A DNA stretch of 64,000 nucleotides from Vulpes vulpes (GCF_048418805.1 NC_132783.1:106047279-106111278), one strand, 5' to 3'. Positions 1 to 12,570 are shown, counted from the stretch's first letter. Notes: generated from the sequence alone by a model not told the origin. Made by a program: numbers and translations.

Positions 1-96
1 AAAAAAAATAACAAATTTTAATTTTGATTGCATAGTATAATAATGTTTTTATACTGAGTTCAATAAAACACATCATTCAAGTTAAGTTTACTTTTT

Positions 97-188
97 TTGC
101 AGTAGGCTCCATGCCCAATGTGGGACATGAACACATGACCCTGAGATCAAGATTTGCATGCTCTACCAACTGAGCCAGTCAGGCACCT
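97..188 (-). mobile_element. Old carnivore tRNA-derived SINE fragment
   Basis: Read on the reverse strand it starts with the SINE head (ggtgcctgactggctcag), continues through a tRNA B-box-like stretch and ends at an A-run (91-99 as T). Only the tRNA-related head is present, so it is a truncated older CanSINE, not SINEC_Cf. A T-rich run (187-220) follows it. Confidence 0.8.
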
Positions 189-220
189 TTTTTATTTTTT
201 TTATTTTTTTTTTTTTTTTT

Positions 221-817
221 GCTTTTTTAATGTGGCTGCTAGAAAATCTCAAACACATGTGTCTCATAAGACATTTCTGTTAGATATCACTATTTTATAT
301 TATACATATTAATGATGTAGTAATATTAAAAGTTATCTCTGACTTTCATTTATATAATTTGTCTAAGTTTTAATAAACTATAAACCCCACCAAATTGTTG
401 TTTCTGGGAAAAGAAGGATTTCTGGTTAACTCTTATTAGGAAAAAATGAATTTCCAGTACAGAATCTCTCAACATTTATCATCCAATGAACTTCCCAAAG
501 TTCCTCCCCCATCACACACATGCACCAGTTCAGAATCATAGCTCTAGAACAGCTTATGGACCAAATACACCAGCCACATACATATTTGTATATTGTCTAT
601 GGTTTCCTTTGCACTAAATGGGAGGGTTGAGTTATGGTTAGAGAGAGTCCATTCTGGAACAGCAATTCCAAATGGGCATTTCTAAATGAATCCTCATAAT
701 GGATATCTAGATCAGTTTACAGATACAAAAGATGGCTTAGGAAGAAGAAGTCTGAATCATCACTTCTACAAACCACTAATACATTCAGAAACAAAACACT
801 ATTTTCCAGCTTTAAAA
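221..817. other. No recognised feature
   Basis: AT-rich single-copy-looking sequence. I see no repeat family and no convincing exon. The short frame that starts near 686 runs into the following SINE and is not credible as a gene. Confidence 0.5.
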
Positions 818-830
818 ATATTCAAAAACA

Positions 831-1011
831 GGGGATCCCTGAATGGCTCAGCAGTTTTGTGCTGCCTTCAGCCTAGGGCGTGATCCTGGAGTCCTGGGAT
901 CAAGTCCCACATCGGGCTCCCTGCATGAAGCCTGCTTCTCCCTCTGCCTGTGTCTCTGCCTCTTTCTCTGTGTGTCTCTCATGAATAAATAAATAAAATC
1001 TTTAAAAATAT
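831..1011 (+). mobile_element. SINEC_Cf-type SINE with TSD
   Basis: Complete canid SINE: head ggggatccctgaatggctca, tRNA-like body, CT-rich region and an AATAAATAAAATC tail. It is flanked by a 13-bp duplication (818-830 and 1012-1024, atattcaaaaaca with one mismatch), which fixes both ends. Transcribed by RNA polymerase III and mobilised by L1 proteins (family knowledge). Confidence 0.93.
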
Positions 1012-1024
1012 ATATTCAAAGACA

Positions 1025-3790
1025 GTTTTTTACACCATGCTTTACAAAATGAGATGGTGGGGGCAGTACTAAGAGATAGATTATTTGAGGCTGAAATAAG
1101 CAAATGATAAGGGGGGGACTACTTCTACTCATTTGCTCTGCAAAAGATTCCAGAGAACTTCATGCTTTGCTCTCATGTTTCCTACCTTAGAATGGACTTC
1201 TGAACTAATGGCAAATAACCAGGAAGGAATTTCCTTACATTGATCATAAGCATCCTAAGCTTTGGGCTGCTTAGCTAATAGATATTTTCCTAAGTTTCCA
1301 TGAGAAATTAAGGATATCCTATTACTAACCTTTGTCATAATAACATGTCATTTTTATTTCCTATAAGTTCAATCTCAATCTCCTGGTTTTTAGAACCTAT
1401 CAGGGAAAACTTCCAGTTCATGCCTAATGGGTCATCGTACAAAAAGTACAGAGCTCCTATGTCAAAACTGGCATTACGCTTATTAGCAAAATAACCTCTG
1501 GAGGTTGATAAGGCATTGTTTCACCCTTCTAAAGCCTAGATACCATATTAAAGATTGGAGATGTTCATCTCCCAATTTTATTAGTTTTCTTCACAATTGG
1601 TTAAAAATGGAAAGAAAAGAAATTACAATTCTAATTGTGACTCTACTTAACTAGTTCAAACTGATTTAAGTCTGAACATCTGAGAAGTCTGAAAACTCAG
1701 CAGCCATTTAAAAGTCTATTTGAGCAGTAGATCACAATTCCTTAGAGAAATGGAAAGGTGCTTTATAGTCTAATGCTTCCTTTTGAACTGTATATCACTT
1801 TTTCTATTTAGAATTCATTTGAATGCAGAAATCGAGTTAGGTTCCTTTCGTTGGAGACACTCCAAATATTTTGACAGTTATTTGAATACCATATTGACAA
1901 GCCCATTATATTTACTGGTCCTAAAACAAATAATTTCCACATATTCTAAGCTTTAAAAACCCTTTAGTACAAATTATTAAAAGATTATAAAGTGTTTGTC
2001 TGTGCATTTTTAAAGGGAGGGATTTGTGACTTCTTAAAAACGGAAAATATTTGAATAGCAGCTATAATTCTAGTATATTCACAAATCAGTCATTAAAATG
2101 CATGGAGCAGAGTTGTTGCAGCTGTATACAGCTTTTATTATTCAGACTGCTAAATGGGTGAAACATATATTTTAATTTAATGTATAATGCACAACTCAGA
2201 ATGAACAGAATGATTCTTCCTCCCCTCCCTTTCCTAAGGAGAAGCCAGAGATCCTTCAAAGGGCTGGTGATAATTTCTCCTGGACAACAGCCAGCTAAGA
2301 TTTATTGAATATGCCAGCATCTCTTCATAAAACATAGCAAAAGCTGGCAGAAGTTTAGTCAAAAAATCAGCCCATAACATTTCTACTTTTATTCATATAT
2401 TTTCATGGGGGATTTAATTGCTAAGCCTTCAACTCTGGTTAGCAATTATGGCCCAATGGGAACTTCAGTTCCTATAGAAAGTTAATAAAGGAGTGTCTTC
2501 CCATATCATTATTACAGGAATAAAAGACTTGAGTTCGAGGCGGAGGAACACTTAAAGTCTGGACTAAAGGAAACTACAAAGCACTGTCTCAATACTATTG
2601 ATAAAGGGGAGGAAGAGATGGGTAGGGAGTGTTTATTCTCATTTAGTGACTGTAGTAAGTCGGTGAAGGTATGTTTGAAAGCAAAAGAAATTACATGACA
2701 TGACGATATTGAAACGGTGTTGTGATTCCTCCATTTTAAACAGGCCGACTCCTGTCTGGAGAGTTCAAACCTGGAGAATCCTATTGTCTACTGAATGGTT
2801 GAACTTTCTCTCAAGCCCTTAGAATGTTAGCTTGAGCCTCCCTGCAAAACAAAGGCCCTCCCCTTACATTTTCAGAACAAAAAAATCCCATTTATAGCTT
2901 CTCTTGTCTCTATAAATACTTGTAGTCTATTTTATTTCTTTGCAGAAATGTAAGGCTCTCTCCAACGCAATTTATTTCTTTCTTAAGATCTCCAACAAGC
3001 TCTCACTGGAGTTCTGAACTATACTTCTACAGCAAAAATCTCTATGGTAGCACTTAACTAATTTATTGTGTTTAATCAGAGACTCTGAAAAATAATTTTC
3101 TTATGTCTTTCCATGTCTAGAGATTTATACTGGTACTTAATCTCTTAGAAAGGACAGTGCTAAACTTCATGTCAGTTATGTTGGCTTTTGGATTTAGTCA
3201 ATTCATGACCATATCAAGGGGGGATTGTATCTTTTAGAATTATGGGTAATTTCATCATGGAGAGGAGCAAATTAGGGCTGAGAGTTTAATGGTCTTAGGA
3301 GATTCTGTACTTGGCTTACTGAATTGCTGAAGCAAACCATGACACACAAAAGGCTTCAAAGCTGTGAATGCCACAAGATTTTCTGTGCCCTCTGAGGCTG
3401 CCACTGCTCTGTGGCAGATGCCTCCCAGAGTCTAAAGGCTGTTACTCATCTTCAAGAAGCTATCCAGACTGTACACAGAGGCCTTATAGTAACCCCTCAA
3501 TATTTCATCATTTTTAAATAATCAGTAATATGACCCTATCTCTCTCATAACTGAATTATTTTGAAAACATCTTCAGTATTTACTCATGGTTCATTTACTA
3601 ATTTATAAAAGAGTTTGAGGTGTCCTTATAATAAGGGAGATAAATCCCATAATTTTAATAAAATATTAAAGGAATGCAAGACCATGTAAATATGCTATCT
3701 CTTGGCTTACATAATCGAAATTGGACTTAACACATGACTTGATGCTTCTTCCTGAGAGTACAAGAAGAACACAAGCCATGATCTATGCTG
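1025..3790. other. Long stretch without recognised features
   Basis: About 2.8 kb of AT-rich, apparently single-copy sequence. I recognise no mobile element, RNA gene or coding exon on either strand. Conserved noncoding sequence cannot be judged from one genome. Confidence 0.5.
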
Positions 3791-3810
3791 TTTTTGTTTT
3801 TGTTTTTGCT
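3791..3810. repeat. (TTTTTG)n short repeat
   Basis: Three to four units of a T-rich hexamer (tttttgtttttgtttttg). Confidence 0.8.
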
Positions 3811-5085
3811 CACTTCTAAAACATATTTATCCTTGTCATTCAAATGTGGATGACTCTGTAGACCAGTTGCCTTATATGTTCAAAGTTTATGATTTCATCA
3901 CATCAATTTCATCACAAAAGAAACAATGAAAGAACAGGGGAGGTCGGTAAGATTACTCTTACTAACATTTTCATTCATTTTCCTGTATTTATTAGAGAAA
4001 AATCTGATCCTAATGTCTTTCTAAGTCCTTGCCTGACACGTGTGCTACTGGTTTTATTCTACTTCCCCCGAAGCCTTCTTCATCCTTTAGCTACTTTGTC
4101 TTGCAACCTAGCTTCCCAACTCCCTTGCATCTCTTCTTTTCTGTCTAGAAATATCACAAGTCTCTCCTATAAGGAAAAGATTGCTTCCAATCAGCCTCAA
4201 GTTTTCTTTCTGGGGATACCCAAATAACTGACCTCTGTCTAACCTCTCTCAGAGCACTGATGAATATAGCATACTAGAGCCATCTGGGACCAGTAAGAAC
4301 AGTGATGATGGTTTGGTCTGGCAGTCACTGTGCCTACTCCCTCGGCTCAGTACAGAGTGAGCAGGAAAATAAAATAAATTGATTTAAAAAACAAACAAAC
4401 AAACAAACCTGGCTCATAGCTTCTTCCCTAAGGAGGGGAAAGAGTAGAGCATCCAATGACCCAAGTTATCTGAGAGCTCCCTCAATTGGCTTAAATCTTG
4501 CTTATTTAAGAGTGCTAAAGGGCTCCAGCAAAGTTTAGAAGGCTGGGGCCACTAAGAACAAGGAAAGCAGACTGGACAAACAAAAAGGTTTGAAGCCCCA
4601 GAATCTCTGGCCAGGCTAATAGCTGAGGGTCTTCTCCTACATGAGGCAAGCCCACAAAGACCAGAAGTGACTATTTTGTATGACACACACACCAACATGG
4701 AGTCAAAGAAAGTGAAGAAATAGGGAAATTGTTTTAAACAAAGGAACAAAATAAGTTTCGAGAAACTGACCCTAAAAGAATAGAAATATATTATGTATTT
4801 CACAGAGAATTCAAAATAATCATCATTAAGATGATCACTGAGATCAGGAGAACAATACAAGTTTGCAAAGAAAATTTACATGAATTATTTACCTGAAGAA
4901 TACAAGCCCCTTCCAATCACATCTGAGCGTATGTTAATGATGTCACTTTTGGAAATTCTCTAAGAATGGGAGCTTGTTGCCAGAGGAATTAACTATATGA
5001 TTCGAGCATTGGCTCTTTCAGCCCTACCCCCCAATCTCCAGGAAAGAAAAAAGGTCTAGAAGTTGATTTAATCACCCGAGCCAAT
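3811..5085. other. No recognised gene; (AAAC)n at 4386-4408
   Basis: No recognisable mobile element. A 112-codon frame at 3889-4227 (+) and a 102-codon frame at 4552-4860 (-) have low-complexity, non-protein-like composition and no motif I recognise. The only repeat is a short AAAC run. Confidence 0.5.
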
Positions 5086-5089
5086 AATT

Positions 5090-5640
5090 TAATCAATCAT
5101 GTTTGTTTAATGACACCTCTATAAAAATCGAAAAAGATGGGGTTTAGATAGCTTTGTATTGTACACAGGTGGAGGTGCTGGGACGGTAGCACACCTGAGG
5201 AAAGCCTGGATACTCTACACTCCTTTCCCCATATCATACCCTATGCATCTCTTCCATTATGGCTGTTCCTGAATTATATCCTTTCAACATAAATGAGTAA
5301 TCTGGTAATAAACTGTTTCCTGAGTTCTGTGAGCCACTATAGCAAATTAATCAAACCAGAGGGGGGAATCATGGGAACCTCCAATTTATAGCTAGTTGGT
5401 GAGAAGCACAGATAACTTGGATTTGTGATGGGCATCTGAAGTGGGAGGGAGCAGGTTTGTAGGACAGAGACCTTAACCTGTGGGATCTGATGCTAACTCC
5501 AGGTAGATAGTGGCAAAATTGAGTCAATTGTGGGACACCCAACTAGTATCAAGAAGTTGTTGGTGTGAGGAACCCCCACCTCAACACATACACATTTGCA
5601 GTACAGAGTATTCCATAACTAGACAAAAAAAAAAAGTGTT
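5090..5640. mobile_element. Ancient interspersed repeat, family not assigned
   Basis: The segment resembles a repeat I remember from many mammalian genomes: phrases such as gggaacctccaatttatag, ttaacctgtgggatctgatg and aactccaggtagatagtg occur in the expected order. I cannot assign it to a named family or strand without a library search. It ends just before the old LINE-1. Confidence 0.5.
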
Positions 5641-5669
5641 TTTCCTATACATTGTGGCATCAGAATATA

Positions 5670-5913
5670 CACAAAACTTTCCATCCTACAGCAGCAAAAT
5701 ATAAAAATATACACTCTTTTCAAGTGAGCACAGAACATTTTTCAGGACTGATCACATGTTAGGTTACAGAGTAAATCTTAACAAATTTAAGAAGACTATA
5801 ATCAGAGCACTTGGGTGGCTTGGTCGGTTAAGCATCTGACTCTTGATCTCAGTTCAGGTCTTGATCTCAGAGCTGTGGGTTCGAGCTGTACCCAGGGAGA
5901 AGCCTACTTTAAA

Positions 5914-5955
<42 letters not shown>

Positions 5956-8085
5956 CAACCATTCCAAGTATCTTTCCCAACCACAATAGATTAAACTAGA
6001 AATCAGTAGCAGGAGGAAAACTCTGGAAAATTCACAAATATGTGAAAATTAACACACCTTTTGAACAACCAATGGGTCAAAGAAGAAATAAAAAGGAAAA
6101 TTAGAAACATTTTGAGATCAAACCAAAAAGAGTATACAACATACAAACACTTACAGGATGAAGCAAATGTAGTACTAAGAGGGAAGTTTATAGTGATAAA
6201 TTTGCCTATATTAGAAAAGAAAGATCTCAAACAACCTAATTTTATTTCCCAAGGAACTAAGAAAAGAATAAACTAATTAGTAAAGGAAAACTTAGCAGAA
6301 GGAAAAAAATAATAAAGATTATAATAGAGATAAATGAAATACAGAATAGAAAAACAAGAGAAAAATCAACAAAATAAAGAGCTAGATATTTGAAAAGATA
6401 CACAATATTGACAGACCTTTAGTTGGACTAAGAATAAAAGAGAGAAGATCCAAATAAATAAAATCAGAAATGAAAGAGTAAACATTGCAACTGATGCTAC
6501 AGAAATAAAATTTATTAATTAATTAAATATAAAAAGATCTCAAGAGATTACTCTGAACAATTATATTCCAAAAAACTGGATAACCTGAAAGAAAAAAATA
6601 AATTCCTAGAAACATACAACCTACTGAGACTGAATCATGAAGAAACAGAAAATCTAAACAGACCAATTACAAGGAGGGAGATTGAATCAGTAATCAAAAA
6701 CTTCCAAAGAAGAAAAGACCAGCACCAGATGGCTTCATTGGTGAATTCTACCAAACATTTAAAAAAGAATTAACCCCAATCCTTCTCAAACTCTTCCAAA
6801 CAATTAAAGAGGAAGGTCCAATTCCAAACTCATTCTCTGAAGCCAGCATTACCCTGTACAAAAGCCAGACAAAGACATCATAAGAAAAGATAATTACAGG
6901 CCAATATCCCTGATGAATATAGATACAAAAATCTTCAATATTACCAAATTAAATTCAGCAGCAGGTTAAAAGAATCATACACTATGATCAAGTGTAATTT
7001 ATCCCTGGAATGCTTGATGGTTCAACATTTGTAAATGAATTATGTGACACACCACATCAACAAAATGAAGGACAAAAGTCACATGATTTCAGTAAATTTA
7101 GAAAAGGCACTTGACAAATTCAACACTCTTTCATGATACAAAAAAAAAAAAAAAAAACCAAACCTCTCTACAAACAAGGTATAGAAGAAACGTTTTCAAC
7201 ATAATAAAGACTATTTATGACAAGCACAACTGTCCAAAGACACACCCATGGCGACAGGTACATGAAAAAATGCTCAACATTATCAGTCATCAGGGAAATA
7301 TATATCAAAACACAATGAGATATTTATTATCTCATGCCTGTTAGAATGGCTATCATTAAAAGACAAGAGATATGCTAGTGAGGATATGGACAAAAAAGAA
7401 CACTGTGTACTTCTGGTGGGAATGCAAAATGGTGTAGCCAGTATGGAAAGCAGTATAGAAGTTCCTCAAAAAATTAAAAATAGCATTACCATATGATACA
7501 AAAATTCCACTTTTGGATATGTATCCAAAAAAATTGAAATCAGGATCTTGAAGAGATGTTAGCACTCTAACGTTCACTGTAGCACCATTCTGAATATCCA
7601 AGTTGTGGAAATTTCTAAAGAATTACTTGGTATTTTCTAAATGTCCACTGATGGATAAATGGATAAAGAAAGTGTCGTATACCATACAACAGAATATTAT
7701 TCAACCTTAAAAAAAAGGAATCTTGCTATATGCAACAACGTAGATGAACTTTGAAGACATTATGCTAAGTGCAAGAGCCAGTCACAGAAGGACACATACT
7801 ACATGATTCCACTTATATGAAGTATTTGAAATAGTTAAACTCACAGAAGCAGAGAGTAAAATGGTAGATTCTATAGGTCTGGGAGGGGAAGGGAGGGTAA
7901 AATCGGGAGTTGCTTATTAATGGGCATGAAGTTACAATTATGCAAGGTAAATAGGGTCTGGAGATCTTCTGAACAACATTGTACCTATAATTAACAAAAC
8001 TGTGTTGTATACTTAAAAATCTGTTGAGAAGATATGTCTCATGTTAAGTGTTCTTACCACAATAAATTTTTTTAAAATGCTAAAA
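5670..8085 (+). mobile_element. Old LINE-1 (ORF2 part and 3' end), internally deleted
   Basis: Sense-strand L1 of an old mammalian subfamily. The ORF2 text is recognisable: the endonuclease-RT linker near 5675, the region reading PISLMNIDTKIFN near 6900, GFI-type motifs near 7000, and the 3' part from about 7255 with the 3' UTR ending near 8070. All frames are broken by stops. At about 7225-7260 the sequence jumps from the middle of the reverse transcriptase to the C-terminal part, so the segment that would encode the catalytic FADD motif is missing. A SINE sits at 5804-5952, and a 28-bp foreign insertion at 7611-7638 interrupts the 3' part. Confidence 0.9.
5804..5952 (+). mobile_element. Older CanSINE inserted in LINE-1
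   Basis: Head-type sequence gagcacttgggtggcttggt, body of the SINEC_b/c kind without the SINEC_Cf middle, ending in an A-run and a (GA)n tail (about 5922-5952). The L1 reads continuously when this block is removed, which proves the insertion. Confidence 0.85.
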
Positions 8086-9120
8086 GAATGGCGTTGGTAT
8101 CATTTTCTTATTAGGAACCCAAGACCTAGTGAGATTAAATACTTTGCCTAAAATTCCATGGCCATTAAGTACTCACGTCCATTAAGTCAGCATATATTGT
8201 ATACATGTACCCACTTGGCTAAAAAGGAAATGGTAACAACAGAGGACTATTTATTCTGTTATTTCTCTATTTGTTTTGTTTTGTTTCTTAGCAGGAGCAA
8301 GTTGAAGGTGTTTGGGGGAAGACATTGCCTAGCACTGTTTTCTGACATAAAGGTCTGCACTTGTAGTTGACCAAAGAAGGGTGGAAGGCACTGACTATGA
8401 AAAGGAAGGAAATTGAAAGCATCTCCAATCTTTATTCACATGGTGTGGAGTTTTTCCTACTCAGATTCTAACTGAAAGCATTGAGACTAGGTTTCATTTT
8501 TTAAATTTGTCTCTTTTTACCTCTATACTGTACAAGTACCTACTTTGGTGTCATGCTTAATGTTTTGTTATAATTACTAATAAAGTAGACAAATCAGAAC
8601 CTTGAGATTTAGATTCTCTACTCCATTGTCTCTTCTCTCAGCCTGGTTGAAATTATCCTCATTATCTTTCTGCAATTAATTCCTTATTCCTCAGGCTCAT
8701 TCCTGTTATCCCAAGGGATGAACCTTCTGGAATAAGGACTTCATCGAGATGATTAGGTCACACTGCATTTACCAATTAAACATTAGTTAGCTATGGATTT
8801 CTGCTGAGAGATGCAATCCTTTACAAAGACAGCTGTCATTCTAGGAGGTTACCATTTTATAGTTCTATTTCTAAAGAATTACTTGGTATTTTCTTAAGGT
8901 CAATTGGGATACCATAGCGCTAAATACTTAAGAGGATAAATCTATAACTTATCACCATTACAGAGTGTTCTCATGGCTACTGCTGAAGCTCATCATATAG
9001 ACACAAATGTTAAACATTTTTCCTGTATGAACCATGTGATATTACAAACAAAAGTACATCATAATCTCTTCTCATTTTCCTGTCTTTAAGGCCTCATTAG
9101 AGATTTATCTCTGTCTCTAT
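8086..9120. other. No recognised feature except the 28-bp donor-like sequence
   Basis: AT-rich sequence without a recognised repeat. Positions 8867-8894 are identical over 28 bp to the insertion at 7611-7638 in the LINE-1. Confidence 0.5.
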
Positions 9121-9178
9121 CACACACACACGTATATATATGTATATGTGTATACATATAAATACATATGTATGTTAT
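9121..9178. repeat. (CA)n/(TA)n microsatellite, imperfect
   Basis: Alternating purine-pyrimidine run: cacacacacac followed by interrupted TA/TG dinucleotides. Confidence 0.85.
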
Positions 9179-9203
9179 GTTTTCTCTATATGAACTATAT
9201 TTC

Positions 9204-9340
9204 ATGGACAAATACTCTTATGTTCTCAGGACCAAAGTGTCTATCAATCTATAGGGAAAATTATTTCTGAATAGATAAGCAATATGAATATACATTGACC
9301 TTAATAATAAATGGCTATAATTAGTATGACTTTATTTATG
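9204..9340. repeat. Copy A of a diverged local duplication
   Basis: Aligns with 10292-10430 at an offset of about 1,088 bp. Shared blocks include tatttctgaat (9262 and 10350) and caatatgaat (9280 and 10368) with the same 18-bp spacing, plus the surrounding accaaa, gtgtct and tatgact words. Confidence 0.6.
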
Positions 9341-9524
9341 GCACATTTCTTTCTCTCACTGTCTCTTAATATATATTCCTTGTTTTGCATAATACTGGAA
9401 ATAGTTTGGGGTTGGATTTGAAGCTTCAAGCAAACGGCACAGAACTGTAAATAAATGTGGTATATATAATACTGGCAGAATGTGAGGGAATTTAAGGTAA
9501 TACCAGACAACTGTTTTTATAAGG

Positions 9525-9525
9525 T

Positions 9526-9560
<35 letters not shown>

Positions 9561-9561
9561 T
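9525..9561. repeat. (TA)n microsatellite
   Basis: Near-pure TA dinucleotides with one TAC interruption. Confidence 0.9.
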
Positions 9562-9696
9562 TCATGTCCAATGATAAAAATATATAAAGCACAAAACATT
9601 CATGACTTTATATCTATAAATGCTCAATATAAAGCTAAATAAAAATTGAATTTAAGAAAATATTGTAGGTATGCAAAAAACATTGTAAAAGCAGTA

Positions 9697-9704
<8 letters not shown>

Positions 9705-9760
<56 letters not shown>
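9705..9760. repeat. (AT)n microsatellite, about 56 bp
   Basis: Uninterrupted AT dinucleotides following an A-run. Likely length-polymorphic. Confidence 0.95.
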
Positions 9761-9763
<3 letters not shown>

Positions 9764-9814
9764 GGGTAGATACCAGAATGGAAAACAGATTTAATTCAGG
9801 AAGAGAGTACAAAT

Positions 9815-10040
9815 AATAGTTAACATATATGTAACACTTCCTATGTGTCAAGTACTATTTAGGGGGCCTTATGCCATTAATTTATTTAGTATCTGCAACA
9901 AATCTAAAAGATACATACCATTATTATTTTCATTTTCTAGATGAGTAAACTGAGGCACACATTTCATCTAAGTGACTGGTCGAAGGTCACACTGGAAATA
10001 TGGCTCCAGATTTCTCATTTTTAACTTCTAGATTATACTC
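9815..10040 (-). mobile_element. MIR (mammalian-wide interspersed repeat)
   Basis: Reverse-strand MIR: the window strand shows the typical order acttcctatgtgtcaagtac, then cattttctagatgagtaaac, tgaggcacac and gaaggtcacac. This is an ancient tRNA-derived SINE, long immobile. Confidence 0.85.
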
Positions 10041-10291
10041 TTTTAGTTTTTAGTAATAGTCAATGCATTGGGGAAGTATAAAAAATTGTAAAATTTAATG
10101 CCTAATCATAAAAAAGAAGAGAAACAATAAGACAACAGAGGAGACATTACTGGGTCCCCCGTGCTCCATACATTCTTTTCATTTCTTATTTGATCTAAAT
10201 ATTGAACAGATGGAACCCTGCCCCTAGAGTGCTTATATTATTCTGTAATTTTCAGAGACAGTTAGGAATACATTAGGGAAAATGGCCCTTT

Positions 10292-10430
10292 GTGGACATA
10301 CTCTTTGTTCTTAAGACCAAAATGTGTCTAATCAACGTAAGGGGGAAACTATTTCTGAATTGATAAACAATATGAATGTGATTGTCCCAAGCTATAAAGG
10401 ACTATCATTATTATGACTGCCATCTACTGT
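10292..10430. repeat. Copy B of a diverged local duplication
   Basis: Partner of 9204-9340 in the same orientation. Its right part overlaps the start of the MIR beginning near 10395, so the duplication may include the edge of that repeat. Confidence 0.6.
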
Positions 10431-10605
10431 GCACTTGTTATACAAATCCTTTATGTGCATAATCGTCTCTCCTTCTCACAAAAAGTAAGTGGTTATTATA
10501 GTCCCATTCTATAGAAAAGGATTTGGAGGCTCTGAAAAGATTCCACATATGAGAAGTGGGTGGGCTCAGAATCTGAACTTGGGGCTACCTGATTCTAACT
10601 TATAT
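10395..10605 (-). mobile_element. MIR, diverged
   Basis: Reverse-strand MIR with recognisable blocks ctactgtgcacttgttatac, cattctatagaaaaggattt and the region corresponding to the tRNA-like head near 10570. Confidence 0.7.
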
Positions 10606-11212
10606 TTAAACAATAATAACTTTGCTGCATACCTTCAGAAACAATCACTGCTTATATTACAGTTCAGCTGTACAATTCAGTACAAAAAAATTTTTTTGTA
10701 GCTATCCAGATGCAAAAGTGTCTCCTTGTAAAGATTTGGTTTTGTGTACCCATAAATTAAGAGCAGCTCTCCAGCCTATTACTAAATTCAAAATTTCTTT
10801 GTTTAGGTTTTTTAAAACACAATTTTACTAAATCAATTCAACAAATGCCCAAGTGTCTACCAGTTCCTGATGACAAGGAATCTATCATCTTGTTGGGGAT
10901 AATTAACAGGTACAATGACACAGTTCAAGGCTACATGCTACAGAATAAACTTTGTGGGATAAAAATATAATAATGGCATTTTCTATTAATCCTTCGACAG
11001 CAGAAAAAAGATCACTGTGCCTCAGGTAGATAAGGGTAATTATAGTAAAAATTAATTTTCCTCTTAATCATCTTTAGAATTATTTTTCCTCTTTTAGCAC
11101 ACAGTTTATATCACAATAGAGTTATCTGGATTGTGTCTCTTTCCCTCTACTATTAGATGGGAATACTTAGGGAATAAAGACAAATTCTCACTCATCTTCA
11201 TATTGCACTTGA
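10606..11212. other. No firmly recognised feature
   Basis: From 10835 to about 10950 the text (tcaacaaatgcccaagtgtc, gttggggataattaacaggt) faintly resembles the widespread old repeat seen better at 38310-39110. Too diverged to call. Confidence 0.35.
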
Positions 11213-11415
11213 TAATAATGACTGTTAACTTTCATTGAGTATTGATCATAGCATCTAACACATCTAATTCTTTAAATCTGCATAACCACCCCTGGGTAGG
11301 CACTATGACCATTGCATTCTACAGATGAAGAAAGTAAACCACTTGCTCAAGACACAGACTTAGTAGAGGGCAGAAGTCGGATGTGAGCTCAGATAGGCTG
11401 CCTCTTGAAAGCAGA
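11213..11415 (-). mobile_element. MIR
   Basis: Reverse-strand MIR: cattgagtattgatcatagc, gggtaggcactatgaccatt, ctacagatgaagaaagtaaa, then cagaagtcggatgtgagctc over the tRNA-like part. Confidence 0.8.
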
Positions 11416-11754
11416 TGCTCAATAAATGCTCATTACAGTAATTTAAGAAAAATTTGTTTCAAGATGGTACTCAAAGACAAGGTCAGTACCTTGTATTAAA
11501 TAAATAACCAGTGACATACTCAGGGTTAGGTAGCCTTCCTCTTCATTTCCAACTAATCAAAGTCCTGATATGTTGACACAAATATGGCAACAGCAATGTA
11601 TTCTACAAAGTTAGCACTGAACTCATGTGTCATCATGATATTGTAAGACATCTTTTGCTGTCCCCGACAGGTGCTTGAAGGTATAAGTAAGTGTGCTAAA
11701 ATGGCCATAACAATTACATGACAGGAAAAGGAAGGAGAGAAAAGGAAAGGAAGG
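11416..11754. other. No recognised feature
   Basis: AT-rich sequence. A purine-rich stretch at about 11722-11756 (aggaaaaggaaggagag) is the only structure. Confidence 0.5.
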
Positions 11755-11955
11755 AGCCACCTATTATTGGGCAGCTATATGCATTGTACTATGAGATATG
11801 TACTCATGTCACATATATTAATTTATAAATCCTACCACATCCCTTCAAATTTTAAAAACTGAGGCATGGTGACATTGAAATTATCCAGGTCCGTATATCC
11901 ATCAAGATTGGAAGTTAAGCCTGTCTGAGTACTAACCTTTATTCTAGTCACTAAA
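11755..11955 (-). mobile_element. MIR, strongly diverged
   Basis: MIR order is retained (attgggcagctatatgcatt, aatcctaccacat, aaaaactgaggcatggtgac, aagcctgtctgagtactaac) but many positions differ. Confidence 0.6.
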
Positions 11956-12569
11956 AACAGAGAAACTATGCTTAGACTATTTCTCAAATACTTAATATAT
12001 ATCCTCTGCTTAAATAGCCACACATATTAAACAGCAAGTATATATAAGATATGAGACTTACTCAACAACCATCATATTTTCCTGAGAATACCACGAAAAT
12101 TCTGAGAACATCTGTCACTGTTATTAAGCATCTGAGCAGTTTTTTAAAGTGTGGTATCCGATGAAGACTAAGGATGTTTGTTTGTTGACTTATTAGAAAA
12201 GAAACCATTCTAATTATTTTGAAATCAAGATGTACTTACTAAATTCAGAAGCAGAATATAGAACACTGTGTACATGAAGGATATTTGTGCTGTGACTTAC
12301 ATTAGTCAACCTGCAATGTGCACTATCCAAAAGAGGAAGAAAAGACAATCTTTACTACTGAGATGCTCATTATTTTATTCTGAATTTAAGAAATAGGCAC
12401 CAACTGCACAAATGCATATTAATTTCCTGAAAGCAATGATTCAGACTATACATGCTATTTTTTATTGAGGAGAAAACAATGTAAGCCAATGGATAAAAAC
12501 TTTTAGAGAAGGGAACACTTTAGTTTGAAAGGGTTATAATATAGCATTGTTATCATGAGCTTAGATGTA

Positions 12570-12570
<1 letters not shown>
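11956..12570. other. No recognised feature
   Basis: AT-rich, apparently single-copy sequence with no coding or repeat signature I recognise. Confidence 0.5.

Noticed and set aside
9705..9760. AT tract as a possible origin or promoter
   Set aside because: It is a plain microsatellite; nothing nearby supports a regulatory role.
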